Counted from the stretch's first letter, positions 1-11,254 are shown. The stretch is DNA of 64,000 bases from Monoplex corrugatus (GCA_030674185.1 CM060312.1:78578854-78642853); one strand, 5' to 3'. The notes: generated by a model from the sequence alone, not told the origin. Numbers and translations are program-made.

Positions 1-98
1 GACACGTAACAAACACCACATGGACACACGTAATGTCGTGATACAATCTGTCTGGTTCCTTTCCTTTCTGTGCTAGAAACTGGAGTTTGAAATTTCAT

Positions 99-262
99 AA
101 TGATGATGATGATGGTGACTGATGGTTGATGATGATGATGATGATGATGATGACAACGACGACGATGATGATGATGATGATGACAACGACGACGACGACG
201 ACGATGATGATGATGATGAAGACACAACAACTGCAACGAAGATGATGATGATGATGTGGCAA
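99..262. repeat. (GAT/GAC)n microsatellite
   Basis: Trinucleotide tract of GAT and GAC units. It lies just upstream of a LINE-A 3' fragment. The Asp-rich and Ser-rich reading frames across it are products of the repeat and not genes. Confidence 0.95.
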
Positions 263-274
263 AAAACAAAAAGA

Positions 275-556
275 ACATTATTGAAGAAGATTAGGAAGAA
301 AAAAAAGACAAGCAACATTTATAGGACATTTTATGATGCAAGAGAAGTTAGACCACCTAGTCACAACAGGAAAGCTGGAGAGAGAAAAAAAAGAGCACCA
401 GGTAGACCCACGGAGAAAATACTGGACGGATTTGCAGGGTGGCTGAGGACAGAGAGGATTGGAGATGTACTTGCAACGACAAAAGACAGATTCGTATGGA
501 GGGCAATGATCAACAACGCCATGCGGCAGGGCACATGATGATGATGAAAGAGAATA
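275..556 (+). mobile_element. LINE-A 3'-end fragment, 5'-truncated
   Basis: This is the last ~85 codons of a non-LTR retrotransposon ORF2, the region downstream of the reverse transcriptase. Diagnostic peptides are RKAGERKKRAPGRPTEKILD and GWLRTERIGDVLATTKDRFV, followed by WRAMINNAMRQGT and the stop. The same ending recurs at 48178, 52527, 54007 (minus) and 57231. The stop codon TGA runs straight into a short (ATG)n tail, so there is almost no 3' UTR. A frame change occurs near 340, so it is dead. The upstream part of the element is missing, as expected for 5' truncation during target-primed reverse transcription. The family resembles APE-type RTE-like LINEs; I cannot assign the clade firmly. 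Confidence 0.8.
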
Positions 557-982
557 AATAATTAAGAAAGAAAAAAAAGAGAGACAGAAAACTGATATGA
601 CACACACACTTCAACCAAATCGACACTATATACCAGTGAGGAAACACGAAAGTTACTTTCAGCACAAGTTATTTTTAGTATTGTTGGCCAGACACTTCCC
701 TGACGTCACACTCAGGCAGGAAGGTCAAAGGTCACCGAGGCTGTACAAGCAGACGAAAAGCTACAATTCTGGGTACACTGTTCTGGTTTAATTACAAAAT
801 AGTCCTTGTTGTTTTTGTTGTTGTTGTTATTTTCGTTTTTCAGCTTCTTTTTACGTTACAAACATACTAATTCCGGCAGTTTCTTTTTGCTTTAAAGACA
901 AAATTCATGTTTTTGATAATAAATCGATGTATGAGTTGTCGTGTTCCTAACCGCAGCCACAGAGAGACAGACTATTGGAGGG
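557..982. other. No gene seen
   Basis: AT-rich sequence with a short (GTT)n tract near 805-830. No coding, RNA or repeat family recognised. Confidence 0.6.
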
Positions 983-1133
983 TAATAAATCTTATACAGA
1001 CTGCTAAAGCCCAATAAATCCTGCACACACTGCTGAAGGGCAATCAGTAAATCTTACACACGCTACTCAAGGGCAACAAATCTTACACAGACTGCTGAAA
1101 GGTCAATAAATCTTATACAGACTGCTGAAGGGC
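983..1133 (+). repeat. Degenerate ~30-bp tandem repeat, 5 copies
   Basis: Units of 29-33 bp, each close to AATAAATCTTATACAGACTG followed by CTGAAGGGC, begin at 983, 1013, 1042, 1075 and 1105. Not coding. Confidence 0.8.
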
Positions 1134-2056
1134 AATAATTCTTAAAGTGGCTTGTGCAGAGTAACTTCCCGTCAACGTGTTCCCTTCTGGGTTTTTTTTT
1201 AATCTATTTATTTTTTTATTTTTACAACGTGTGTGTAATGGCTGTATCAGCATGCAAACGCAGCAGAATATTGATATCTGATGTATGCGTGTGTATGGTT
1301 ATTTAAAACGCCAGCCATTTCTCCTAGACTGTCCTCACTCTTACCCATTGTTCCGCCACTCTTTAGTGATTTTGCCCACACTAATTGCTCCTACTACTAC
1401 TACCACCACCACCACAACTTTCATTTCACACTATTTGGAAAAAATAAAGATAGTATTGCCCACACTACTATTACTCCCACCACCACCACTATTATCACTG
1501 TACTGCTGCTGCTGCTGCTGCTGCTGCTACAGCTACTTTGATTTCACAACATTTGGAGAAAAATATAGTATCAACCATCGTAAACACACACGCATACACA
1601 TACATAGACACAGCTACACACACGAACACGAATACACATACGAACACATACATGCACACAAGCGCAAATGCACCCATAAACACACAAAACAAATTGACAT
1701 TATGAAACTTTGTTCAACAAATATTACTCTTCACAACACGCAGTATCTTTAAGCTTCTCTTTTTTTCTTTTCTTTTATGAGAATGCGTCTAGCTCAGTCT
1801 TTGACTTTCTATGTCTATGTTCCGAACAGAGTTTCGAAACTGTCACAGATTCAGGTTAAAAAAAATTTCAAAACGTATTTCCGTTTCCGGGCTCTGTATC
1901 TCCCTAAAAGCTGTCGTAACAACTCTCAACCTTAGGACCAATGGCAATTCACAGTTTTTCACGCAAGTGAACCATCGGTTGATAACCATGTTCAAGCCAG
2001 AAACAGTTAAATACTCTTATTCCTTTCACTTCTTCGTGTTAGTTGTACCTGTTAGA
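1134..2056. other. Microsatellite-bearing spacer, no gene
   Basis: Contains (ACC)n and (CTG)n tracts between 1390 and 1530 and a CA-rich stretch at 1585-1690. The open frames here follow the repeats. Nothing else is recognised. Confidence 0.6.
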
Positions 2057-2706
2057 CCCTAGTGAAGCTGAAGTGTCCCAATTTCAATTCAATTTCTCAA
2101 GATGACGTCTCCGCGTTCGGAATGAATTCCATATACACTAATGTGACAGGTGCCATGTAATGGAGAAAATCCAGAATGATCATGGCACACGCCTTAAGCC
2201 TGCACAAAACCCATGAGCTGGCAGATCCTGAGGTCCTGCCTAGATACTTCCATAATTCTGCGGTCGTAGGGGAATGAGGTGGCAGAGACCTCAACTTTTT
2301 CCGGTGCCTGTACCACGAGGACGGCGCCCATCCCCTCTCCCTCGCTTCAAATTCATATTCACTTTCTTTTTTAACCAACACTTCCGAAAAGCAAGAAGGC
2401 TAATTGGTCTTCAAGGGGTAGACCTGGGAAATCAACCTATCTCAGCAATGTTTTATACTAAGACAGCCGGGCAATCCCCTTCTCTTCACGATTTTCAGCT
2501 ACTTTGGGATCTTTAACGTGCGCAGCCAGAAGACACATGGATCCGACTCGTTTTTCGTCCCCTTCCGAAAGACTAGACGTTCAGTTCGATTTTCGGGTCA
2601 AACTGAGGAGAAAAGTCGAGGCCTCTACGGGGAGCGAACCTGGATCCTCGAGTTTAGTTATTGGTAGGTGAACGTTTGAACCATTCTGCCACTCTTCTCC
2701 CTAGTG
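2057..2706 (-). mobile_element. SINE-A copy 1, full length with target-site duplication
   Basis: A ~635-bp dispersed repeat found again at 14733-15363 and, in part, at 49259 and 52776. Read on the minus strand it starts with a tRNA-like head: box A TGGCAGAATGG near 2690 and box B GGTTCGCTCC at 2631-2640. It ends after GACGTCATCTTGAGAAA with a short variable A/T-rich tail. CCCTAGTG is present at both borders (2057-2064 and 2699-2706) as a 6-8 bp target-site duplication, overlapping the element end by two bases. A pol III-transcribed, tRNA-derived retroposon is the natural reading. It is long for a SINE, so the body may include a LINE-derived tail. Confidence 0.8.
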
Positions 2707-2865
2707 TCCCGCTGGTGTGACACCATAGAAACATCTCAAGGTCAAAGCTAAACGGAATGTGTACACATGCTACTTCGAGCAACTTAAAACTCTTCATCGA
2801 TGGCAGACTTTGGGGTTGGGAGCAGAGGTCCGTGTACAACTAGTGTACTGCGAAAAGACTATAGT
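2707..2865. other. Unique-looking spacer
   Basis: Short interval between SINE-A and the first MITE copy. Nothing recognised. Confidence 0.5.
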
Positions 2866-3060
2866 TTAATAGTTGGACTCCTGCACCATGTTCACCAGCA
2901 TCCTGCATTGCGAAACCATGCTTGCAAAACTAAAAATTTAACCCTTTCATTCCCTCACCCCATCCACTAGCTTCCTGCAGGAAACTGGTGGATAGGGTGA
3001 GGGAATCAAAGGGTTAATTTTTTGCAGTTGGTTGGTAGGGTGCGGGAATCAAAGGGTTAA
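2866..3060 (-). mobile_element. TTAA-flanked palindromic MITE, copy 1
   Basis: Starts and ends with TTAA. The right terminus is GGGAATCAAAGGGTTAA; the left terminus is decayed. Inside is a second palindrome, 2938-3017, which also starts TTAACCCTTT and ends AAAGGGTTAA around a GCAGG/CCTGC centre. TTAA target sites and CCCTTT-type ends are features of piggyBac-like transposons, so a non-autonomous piggyBac MITE is likely. The same layout recurs at 4019, 29394, 51887 and 52419. Confidence 0.75.
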
Positions 3061-3596
3061 AGATGTGAGGTCAACATTTCTCAGTTCAGTTTGTATTGTT
3101 CGAAGCGTAGCAGACCACCAAGATCTATGTTATGGTGACATCCCATTTCACCTTTTCTTTTTTACACCCTTTTTAAAAAAATAAAATGCCTTTAATTTGG
3201 GCCGTGTGCTTTCGATTGAACGAATGTACAGTTTTGCCTTATGGACTTGTGTCAGTTCGCCTAATTTACGTCTAAAGCTCAGAAAAAGGTGGGAATGACT
3301 TTGACTTTAGCTCATGATTATAAACTGAGAACTAAAAAAAAAAAAAAAAAAAATAGACAGAAGACAGACAGGGATGATATTTGAAAATTCTCACATTCTT
3401 TCATGGTTACTTGTTACCATTCTTTTATTTTATTATTATTATTATCATTATTATTATAATTGCACAATATTTACGCCACTCAAATATTTTGCCACTGAAT
3501 CGCTTCGGATTCTGCGACCATGTTCACCCTAAAATACTTGTCACTCACGCTTTTGTGAAGCTGGTATGGCTCTTGTAAGATGAGACGCTGACAAAG

Positions 3597-3627
<31 letters not shown>

Positions 3628-4018
3628 GATGGTGATAATTATTACTATCATCATCATCAGTATCATCATTATTACTAATCATCATTATCATCGTCGATAA
3701 TTATTATCATTTTCAATATTGTTATTGTCGTCGTTATTATCATTCGTATTAGTAGCAACGGTAGTAGTATTTATCTCCCGAATTCTCTGTATTCCCTTCA
3801 TTGGGTGCTCTGTTAGTCGTTTAGGTGAGGTCTCTACACATTGTGGGGGTACTTCTACCGAACAGTGAGCGGCTCATTCTACATACGTGTGGACGTCCGC
3901 CCACCCCCACCCCCCTTTCTTGCTATCCCAAGCTGTAGGTCTGACGTGTGTTACAAAGAAAGGAACGATCCTCACCTGTTTGGGGGGTTGTAAGGATCTT
4001 CCTTTTGGAGGGCTCTTT
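3061..4018. other. Spacer with microsatellites
   Basis: Holds a poly(A) run at about 3333-3353, an (ATT)n tract at 3428-3462 and a long ATG/GGT/ATT/ATC tract at 3597-3760. No gene seen. Confidence 0.7.
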
Positions 4019-4212
4019 TTGACCCTTTGACTCCCGCACCCGATCCACCAACTGCAAAAAGTTAACCCTTTGGCTCAGTCATCCTATCCACCAGTTTCCT
4101 GCAGGAAGCTGGTGGATAGGGTGAAGGCATCAAAGGGTTAAGTTTTTGCTTTTGCTGGCATGATTGGCAATGCAGGATGCTGGTGGACAGGGTGCGGGAG
4201 TCAAAGGGTTAA
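4019..4212 (+). mobile_element. TTAA-flanked palindromic MITE, copy 2
   Basis: Best preserved copy. The left end CCCTTTGACTCCCGCACCC follows TTGA (a one-base change from TTAA). The right end is GGGTGCGGGAGTCAAAGGG then TTAA. The inner palindrome runs from the TTAA at 4063-4066 to the TTAA at 4138-4141 and carries the slightly different terminus GATTCCCTCACCC. The outer arms are unequal: the right arm has an extra segment TTTTGCTGGCATGATTGGCA. Probable piggyBac-type non-autonomous element. Confidence 0.8.
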
Positions 4213-4261
4213 GGATCAAAGCACTCAGGGAGGTTACCTTTGTGCTTACCTTTTTTTTCCT

Positions 4262-4625
4262 GCCCCATTTTCTACGCCACCTCATTGGCCACAGAAACTG
4301 GGGTAATTTTTTTTTCATAATGCAGTGATGATATGATGTCGATGAGGATGATTATCATGATGCTATGGAGTTCCCATCTAGGATTGAGAACTGCGTGACA
4401 GGGTTGTACTCTATACGCTTACTATCATAATATATCCTGGCGTCAACCAGGTCCGAGAGATACAGATACCTGGGGTGTTGAACAGAAGAAGATTTGAGCA
4501 ACATCCTCAATGACGCATCTGTGAAGTGGATGAGACATGACTGTGTGGTCCCAGTCTTCTCAATGAGCCCATAGCACGCCCAACCCTGGGTAGGAGCCGG
4601 TTCCTTGTAGAGGACTAAGAGCTGT
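4262..4625 (-). mobile_element. SINE-C copy, head truncated
   Basis: Shares with 53960-54562, 55045-55388 and 57127-57670 the segments GAGGATGATAACCATGATGC, GGAGATCCATCTAGGATTGA and CTGTGTGGTTCCAGTCTTC. In the other copies this body is joined to a tRNA-like head on the minus strand. Here the head is lost at about 4625. Confidence 0.7.
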
Positions 4626-4816
4626 GAGCGGTGGGTGGCCACACCAAAAGCGGTGACAGCTTGTGGTTAGCAAGCATTCTGCTGGCTACAAGCTCGGTGA
4701 CCGCTGAGGTGGCCACACTACAAGCTGCAAAGGGCTGGTTGTGTGCTAGCGTGCTGCTAGCTGTCGTTCCCGTGGCCTTTTTCGCTTATGGCGACGGTCA
4801 GCAGCGGAAAATTAGT
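4626..4816. other. GC-rich segment with repeated GTGGCCACAC
   Basis: GTGGCCACAC occurs at 4632 and 4711, and CTACAAGC-type motifs recall the 206-bp repeat at 11255-11656. It may be the remnant of a non-autonomous DNA transposon. Confidence 0.35.
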
Positions 4817-6560
4817 TATCTTAAAACACAGCCACGCTCATGGCTAAAACAACTAATGCGCGATCGGCACGGTTTCTGACAACGACTACATCAGTAGTAT
4901 ACTGTGGAGTCATCCACCGTGGGGCATTTGCATCTTTGTCTAGCCTCTATAGCGCGCTCGACTCTATCCTCTTCATAGCTCTTTGCTCCAACGAAAACAG
5001 CAGCTCTCCACCCCAGTCGATCCTGGGCAACCGTATCCCAGTTCGCAACATTGACAGAAAATTCTATCATGGACGTTATACACTGGTCTTTGAAACGATA
5101 CTTGGGTCGTCCAACGTTACGCGTGCCCTCAGACAGTTCCCCATACAGTATCTGCTTGGGGATTCTGGAGTCATCCATTCGCGCAACGTGACCAAGCCAC
5201 CGGAGACGCCGAACCGCAAAATGGGATATGGTGACTGAATGCCAGCTCTTTTGAGCATTTCTGTATCCGGGACTCTATCTTGCCATTTAATTTTTAAAAT
5301 TTTTCGTGAACACCTCATATGAAAAGTATTTAACATCCTTTCCTGACCAGCATACAAGGTCCACGTCTCACTCCGTAAAGGAGTGTTGAGAGGACGTATG
5401 TTTGGTAAATTAGAGTCTTGGTTTTTATCCTAAGCTTATATTTTTCCCATGCTCTTTTTATAAGTTTCTTGAATGCGGCTGTAGCCTTTCCTATTCTGCT
5501 TGTCACTTCCTCATCCAAAGATAGGATCGATGTTATGGTGGATCTCAAGTAAACAAACTTATCTACCGTTTTCAGAGATTCACCACCGAGTTTTATCTCT
5601 GGTGGTGAGTTTGTCCCTTGTCCAATTACCTCAGTTTTTTGACGCTGATTGTTAACCCGAAGTGATCGCATGCTTCCGCTAAACGATGACTAGTCTTTGA
5701 AGCTCAATTTCACTGTGAGCCGCTATCGCAGTATATCAGCGAAAAGCAACTCTGATCAACACTTCAGTCGTCAGTTATTTCGACTTCAGTCTTTTCAGAT
5801 TGAAAAGAGATCCGTAGAACCTTGTTTTGAGGTAAACTCCATCCTCGCTCCCACCAAAAGCATGGTGCAGGAGAGCAGCAAAATAAATGGCAAAGAGAGT
5901 GGGTGCCAGGACACAACCTGTTTAACACATTTCCTCACCTTGAACGGATCTAATGTATTTCCATCGAATTGAATGCACGTATTTTTATGTCCTCGTGAAA
6001 TGAAATGACTTAACTGCAAAAGAACAGGTGGACAACCGATTTTTTCTAGTGCCTTATAGATCAATTTCCGGCTCACAGTATCAAATGCCTTCGTCAGATC
6101 AACAAAGGCGATGAACGGTGGTTTCCTTTGTTCCCTGCATTTTTCCTGCAGCTAGTGCAGTGTAAAGATCATATCAGTCGTTGCTCGACCAGCCCTAAAA
6201 CCAGACTGTGTCTCTGGCAGGATGCGATCAGCCAACCTTTGCAGGTGTTTCAAAAGGACCCTAGCGAAGATCTTACCCGCCACAGAAAGAAGAGATATCC
6301 CCCTGTAATTATTACAGTCGCCCCTGTCACCCTTATTTTTGTACAGGGTAACGATTTGGGCGTCCCGCATTTTGTGTGGTATTTCACATTGTCGCCAGTT
6401 TTGCAGCAGCAATGCATGCAACTGCGGGAGAAAAACATCTTTATTTTCCATACAAATTTCAGCAGTAATACCATCTTCGCCCGGCGCCTTCCCATTTGTC
6501 TCGTCCTCGGGTGGCGTATCGAGGAACGCACCTTCAGATAAGGAGGTCAGCTGCAAGTAT
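4817..6560 (-). pseudogene. LINE-B reverse transcriptase to C-terminal zinc finger, decayed
   Basis: Minus-strand remains of an APE-type LINE ORF2. In order from 6556: pre-RT GKAPGEDGITAEICMENKD; RT with NNYRGISLLSVAGKIFARVL and the GFRAGRATTDMIF block (6556-6152); FVDLTKAFDTVSRKLIYKAL (about 6110-6040); thumb-like VDKFVYLRSTITSI (5671-5330); LLYG and a QERMLNTFHMRCSRKILKIK block (5400-5076); ELSEGTRNVGRPKYRFKD and TVAQDRLGWRAAVF (5178-4891); and a final Cys/His finger reading CSRCQKPCRSRIS before the stop near 4817. Frames shift at least four times, and the YADD region is missing or scrambled between 5800 and 5670. The 5' side is truncated. It lies head-to-head with a + strand endonuclease piece of the same family at 7150. 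Confidence 0.85.
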
Positions 6561-7149
6561 AAAAATAAGCAGCAGGTACCATTTCCCGTTGCCTTGCGGT
6601 CTCATTGAATTAAGAAAGGGTGGAGGAGTAAACCTCACTCAAATCAGGAGGGAGGGACCCGTAGGCGGTAATTGGTCAACTTGGCCAATATCCGCATCCC
6701 CTGCTACTCCATGGATACTGCGAACGTATTGACCTGTCTTTCCTTCGCGGATTGTTCATGTGAGTGGAGAGTGAGTGAGTGTTGTTTGGGCATGACACTT
6801 GCTTCTAACTTGGAAGCCGAGATTCAGCGGAAACGGCGATCTCACGGACACGCGACATAAAGCGGAGAGGACACTTCGTCGGTCACTGTCAAAGTGGAGG
6901 AAGAAAACATGGGTTGTTACAGTTACCGGTTATAAGCTTCCCCAAACTGGCGTATACGGGGAGCGCCAGTGGTCACAATCGACAGTGGGATGACTGTTCA
7001 GTCACACTGGTTGGCTACGCCTGCTTAGTCCTGGCAGCCCCAGGACAATAGGTACCAACCTGCCAGGTCAGGATTGCTTCAGTTAGGGTCATGGAACTAT
7101 AACCAAAAGTTGAAAGTCTTGACGTTAAACTTGGCCTCCAGAAAAAGAA
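6561..7149 (+). other. Probable LINE-B 5' untranslated region
   Basis: No sustained reading frame. It leads directly into the endonuclease domain at 7150 and holds GCCCCAGGACAATAGGTACC and CTGCCAGGTCAGGATTGCTT just before it, which reads as the untranslated leader of the same element. This is inferred from position only. Confidence 0.4.
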
Positions 7150-7630
7150 AAACGAAAAGTCGCTGCCTTTACGGATTGGAACTTGGAACGTCCGGACACT
7201 GCAGGCAGGTCTTGAAAATATGGACCTGTCACACGGCCATACTCGGAAAACGGCTGTCATTGATAAGGAGCTAACACGTCTGAATCTTGACATAGTTGCC
7301 CTGCAGGAGACTCGTATTGCGGGTAGCGGATCTCTCAAAGAGGAAAATTATACTTTCTTCGGGAGAGGCCTAAATGCCGACTAGCACAGACTTTATGGTG
7401 CTGGTTTTGCCATCCGAAATAGTCTAGTGCGGTCGATCAGCACCCCTAAGGGAATTTCAGAGCGAATTATGTCGCTCTGCCTCCAAACCACAAAGGGCAA
7501 TGTTAACCTAGTCAGTGCGTATGCTCCTACACTTGGTGCCTCTCCAGATGTTAAGGATTCTTTTTATGAGGCTCTGGCAGACACTGTTAGGCTCATGAAT
7601 ATTGAAGAACCGTCTGTACATACCCTGAAG
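7150..7630 (+). pseudogene. LINE-B endonuclease domain, N-terminal half
   Basis: Encodes the start of an APE-type endonuclease: RIGTWNVRTLQAGLENMDLS, then LTRLNLDIVALQETRIAGSG (ends with the catalytic-Glu block QETR), then GAGFAIRNSLVRSISTPKGI and VNLVSAYAPTLGASPDVKDS. There is an in-frame stop after GRGLNAD (7381-7383). The usual next block, GDFNARVG, is absent: the sequence breaks near 7630 where an antisense LINE-A piece begins, and downstream coding resumes at about 9660. The enzyme normally nicks target DNA to prime reverse transcription. Confidence 0.85.
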
Positions 7631-7635
7631 ATCCG

Positions 7636-8800
7636 TTTTGTGTCAGTCTTCTATTTCTTTGCATTTTGTTTTCAGCCAAGCTCCCTTAGCTTCATTGCAC
7701 CTATTCCTGAATTTTTATTTATCTTCCTCGTTTCTCTTAGCCTTCCTCCGTTCCTCCATCAAGCCTAAAATTTCTTTTGTCATCCAGTTCTTTTTTGCTT
7801 TTCTGTCTACTTCAAGGATTTCTTCACAAGCTTCATTTATCGAATTTCTCAACTTTGTCCACTGTTCCTCACTGTCACTAACGTCTTCCAGAGCACTGAA
7901 TTTGTTTTTAACATGTACGTTGAATTTTTTATGTATCAATTCATCTGTCTTCAAGAGTCCACGATTTAGTTTGAAGTTGCTTTTGGTCTGTTTCCTTTTC
8001 CTTAATTTCAGCTTAAATTTTCCCACTACAGGATTGTGGTCACTGTTGCAGTCTGCGCCTCGTAGTGTTTTTGCTGACAGTAAAGAATTTCTAAATCTTT
8101 TATAAATCAGGATGTAGTCAATTTAATTTTTGGTATTATCTCTTGGACTCATCCAAGTCCATTTTCTTCTGTTAGGCTGCTCAAACCAGGTGTTTCCTGC
8201 TATGAACTCATTCATCTGTGCCCACTCCACACGTTTCCCTCCCCTTTCATTTTGTGTACCAAGGCCATGAGGTCCAACTATATCCTCCACCCTATCCTGT
8301 CCCACTTTAGCATTAAAATCTATCATTACTGTAACTTCTTGTGATTTACATTGGGCCTTGGCCATCTCTAATACTTCGTAGAAGTTGTCGATGTCTTCCT
8401 GAGTACTTGCAGATGTTGGTGCATACACCTGAATGATGTTGATATCAAATGGCCTGCCTCCCAATTTAACCAAGAAAACTCTGTCGGACACAGCCCAGTA
8501 TCCTTAGACTGTTTTTGTTTTGTCCCTGTCCATTACGATGCCTACTCCTCTTTCATGTGAGTTTCCACCAGAGTATATTACTGTATACTCTCCTGATGTT
8601 ATCATGCCTGCCCCCTTCCATCTCACTTCCCCTAGTCCTAAAAGACTAATGTTAAGCCTTTTCCATCTCCATTTTGATACTAATTTACCTTTTTTTAACA
8701 ATGTTCTGATGTTCCATGTTGCTATTTTGGTATTTTTGAGGTTGGTCGCAGTAGCTTGCTGACGGTCTGGTGTCACCTGTACCGCATGACGATCCCTACC
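7636..8800 (-). pseudogene. LINE-A endonuclease and linker, antisense
   Basis: Minus-strand APE-type endonuclease: KIATWNIRTLLKKGKL (near 8730), ISLLGLGEVRWKGAGMITSG, then across a frame break NIIQVYAPTSASTQEDIDNF (about 8430), IDFNAKVGQDRVEDIVGPHG (catalytic Asp-Asn block), WFEQPNRRKWTWMSPRDNTK, and after a stop IDYILIYKRFRNS and ADCNSDHNPVVGKF (the terminal SDH motif). A linker with RGLLKTDELIHKKF and CEEILEVDRKAKKNW follows to about 7640. TAA at 8123-8125 replaces the Gln expected before IDYI. Another break lies near 8495. It matches the family whose RT is at 35031 and whose tails are scattered in the window. It is embedded between two halves of a + strand LINE-B. Confidence 0.85.
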
Positions 8801-9159
8801 GGACGAAGGTGCTCCATAGGAGCACCTATTTATGTCGTTATCTTTATTTTCCTTTTGTCTGTCTATCCATGAATATCCTGGGGAGAATACGATGGTGGTT
8901 TCCCGTTGCCTTCCATTGGTTTGTTTACGGTCTCTACGCTAGCCTTTGTCGTTCCCACGAAAACCTACAAGGCAGTAGGGTGATTTTTTTTCAAGGTAAC
9001 TCCCTTAGCCTTATTCTCTCCTGAGATATCCACAAGGCAGTGGAGCTATTTACCCATAGCTGGGGATCTGGTTTGTGGGCACCAGGGCATATCCACATGC
9101 CGGTAGGCCTGCGTGCCGCAAGTCTGGGGGCCAGACCTCCGAGTCCCTCAAGATATATT
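8801..9159. other. Non-coding flank of LINE-A piece
   Basis: May be 5' untranslated sequence of the minus-strand LINE-A copy. TTTCCCGTTGCCT is shared with 6584-6596. No gene seen. Confidence 0.35.
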
Positions 9160-9203
9160 TGTATATATATATGTACATTTACATATATATGTACATATGT
9201 ATA

Positions 9204-9272
<69 letters not shown>

Positions 9273-9287
9273 ATATAGGCCTACATA

Positions 9288-9318
<31 letters not shown>

Positions 9319-9460
9319 ATAAATGTATATATATACATATATGTATATATTTATGTATACATACATATATATATATGTATATATATATATACACACATGT
9401 ATACATACACACACATATATATATATATCATATATATATATATATATATACACACAATTC
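9160..9460. repeat. (TA)n/(CA)n/(ATGT)n microsatellite block
   Basis: Nearly continuous TA, TATG and CT dinucleotide or tetranucleotide repeats. Apparent Tyr/Ile-rich frames on both strands come from the repeat. Confidence 0.95.
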
Positions 9461-9654
9461 ACACTATTAGGAATACAACAACAATAATACAACAAATGGA
9501 CTGATACCTCTGCAAATGATAATACTAGTAATGAAATCACTAATGATAACAATAATCATAATGGTGATGAAACAATAAACCATGAAATAGAATAAAAAAA
9601 ATCGTTAAGAACATTTACTGCATACGGTTTCAAAAATTTTCAAGAAATACAAAA

Positions 9655-10265
9655 CAAAAATGATTTTCAACTGCGTGAATCTGTGGATGAAAGCTGGCAG
9701 GCGATGGAAACTGCTATTTATGAGTCAGCTAAGTCGACCTATGGTGTACTCAAAACAGCTCAAAAAGATTGGGTACGTGAGTATGCCGACCACCTCTTGC
9801 CACTGTATGAAATAAAAAAGAAAGCACTTTTAGCCGATAAGAAAAATCAAGTCCAGAATCAAAGGAATATTATCACACAACCAAATCCATCCTGCAACGC
9901 GAGGAAAGGAGATGTGCGAGTGAATATTGGATAAATCTTTGCAAAGAACTTCAAGCAGCATCCGATCGTGGAGATACAAAAACACTGCACTGTCTAATGA
10001 AGACTGCTCTAGGCCCGACCATTACCCAGTTGGCGAAACTGAAATCTGAGGATGGCGAACCGATAGAAGACCAGGCTAAACAGCTAGAAAGATGGGTGGA
10101 ACACTACTCCAAGCCTTATGCTCAAGACCTCCCTGAACATCCAGGTATGTAAGCAGTCTTGCCCCCTTTCAACATGTTTGCAGAATTGGATGAGGAGCCT
10201 ACCGAAGAAGAGCTTTCTGAAGCCATAGCTGTCATTCACACAGTTGGTTTCAGAATGTCGGACAG
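9655..10265 (+). pseudogene. LINE-B linker between endonuclease and RT
   Basis: Frame-broken coding remains: VDESWQAMETAIYESAKSTY and LLPLYEIKKKALLADKKNQ (9683-9850), then in another frame EYWINLCKELQAASDRGDTK, LMKTALGPTITQLAKLKSED and QAKQLERWVEHYSKPYAQDL (9925-10130), and DEEPTEEELSEAIAVIHT (10185-10245). These blocks normally sit between the endonuclease and RT of the same family as 4817-6560. The RT itself is absent. It is the downstream part of the element begun at 7150, separated by the 7630-9655 insertion. Confidence 0.8.
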
Positions 10266-10901
10266 CAGGTAGGCCTATCTTCTACTTCATGAGCTATCAG
10301 AACCATCGTCATTTCTATGACAAGTAATTCTTTTTGATGAAAGACAGTACTGGGTCCATCCCATGAATGAACAAAGAAGTGTGTGTGGTGAATATCATCA
10401 TTTGGTATCGGACTTCAAGCAGGATGGACAAAAGATTTCACCCCTGTTTTCAGGATGCTTTCCAGATCCTACTGGATCTTGTCCATCGTGAATTTACAAC
10501 AACAACAAAAACTGCCTTCAGACGACGAATATCAGCAGAGGAATGTTTTGTATGAACGCTTCTTAAGCACGCTGTATATGATTATCTATTGCATGCCATT
10601 CTCGCCCCTTTTTACTGGACATAATCAGCTCTACAATAATAATACTAATGATGAGAATAATAATAATGAGAATATAATAATCTCTATTATTATCATTATT
10701 AAATATTTTTCATCACAATTAAAGTAATGGGGTAATGTACTTGATATATGTTTGTGTGTGGCAGCCATATGCTTTATAAAGTTATGTATCAAATAGTATG
10801 TGTTTATAACATGCATGTAGTATATTTGGCAACATTGATGTTTTTTTCTTTCCTTGATATCTACGTATCTATATCTATCCAAATTGTATGTACATATACT
10901 T
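10266..10901. other. AT-rich spacer
   Basis: Contains an ATA/ATT-rich tract at 10630-10710. No gene recognised. Confidence 0.6.
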
Positions 10902-10907
10902 GTGTGT

Positions 10908-10981
<74 letters not shown>

Positions 10982-11034
10982 TGTGTGTGCGTGCGTGCGT
11001 GCGTGCGTGCGTGCGTACGTGCGTGTGTGTGTGC
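10902..11034. repeat. (GT)n and (CGTG)n microsatellite
   Basis: A GT run of about 70 bases followed by repeated GTGC/GCGT units. The alternating purine-pyrimidine sequence could adopt Z-form DNA. Confidence 0.95.
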
Positions 11035-11254
11035 TGACTTACGCATGATCAGTAAAAAAAGAGAACTATTTACAGAAATTCAAATTCAAAGAGTTATGAA
11101 TCAATGGTAAAACGTGCAAGACGTTATATTAAGCCAAAACATTCTCATGTTCACACGCGTGCCGCATGCGCCCTCACCCAGTCACTACCCTCCCCTCCCT
11201 GCAAATACTACTACGCCAGCCGCTGAATCTGTTTTGCTTATCGCGGGCAGTTCC

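Noticed and set aside
2631..2700. tRNA gene at the end of SINE-A
   Set aside because: Recurs with the same 600-bp body at 14733; no full cloverleaf.
4631..5238. Plus-strand ORFs of 82 and 132 codons
   Set aside because: The second is the shadow of the minus-strand LINE-B C-terminus; the first lies in a GC-rich repeat remnant.
9040..9504. 154-codon Tyr/Ile-rich ORF
   Set aside because: Arises from (TA)n, (CA)n and (ATGT)n repeats.
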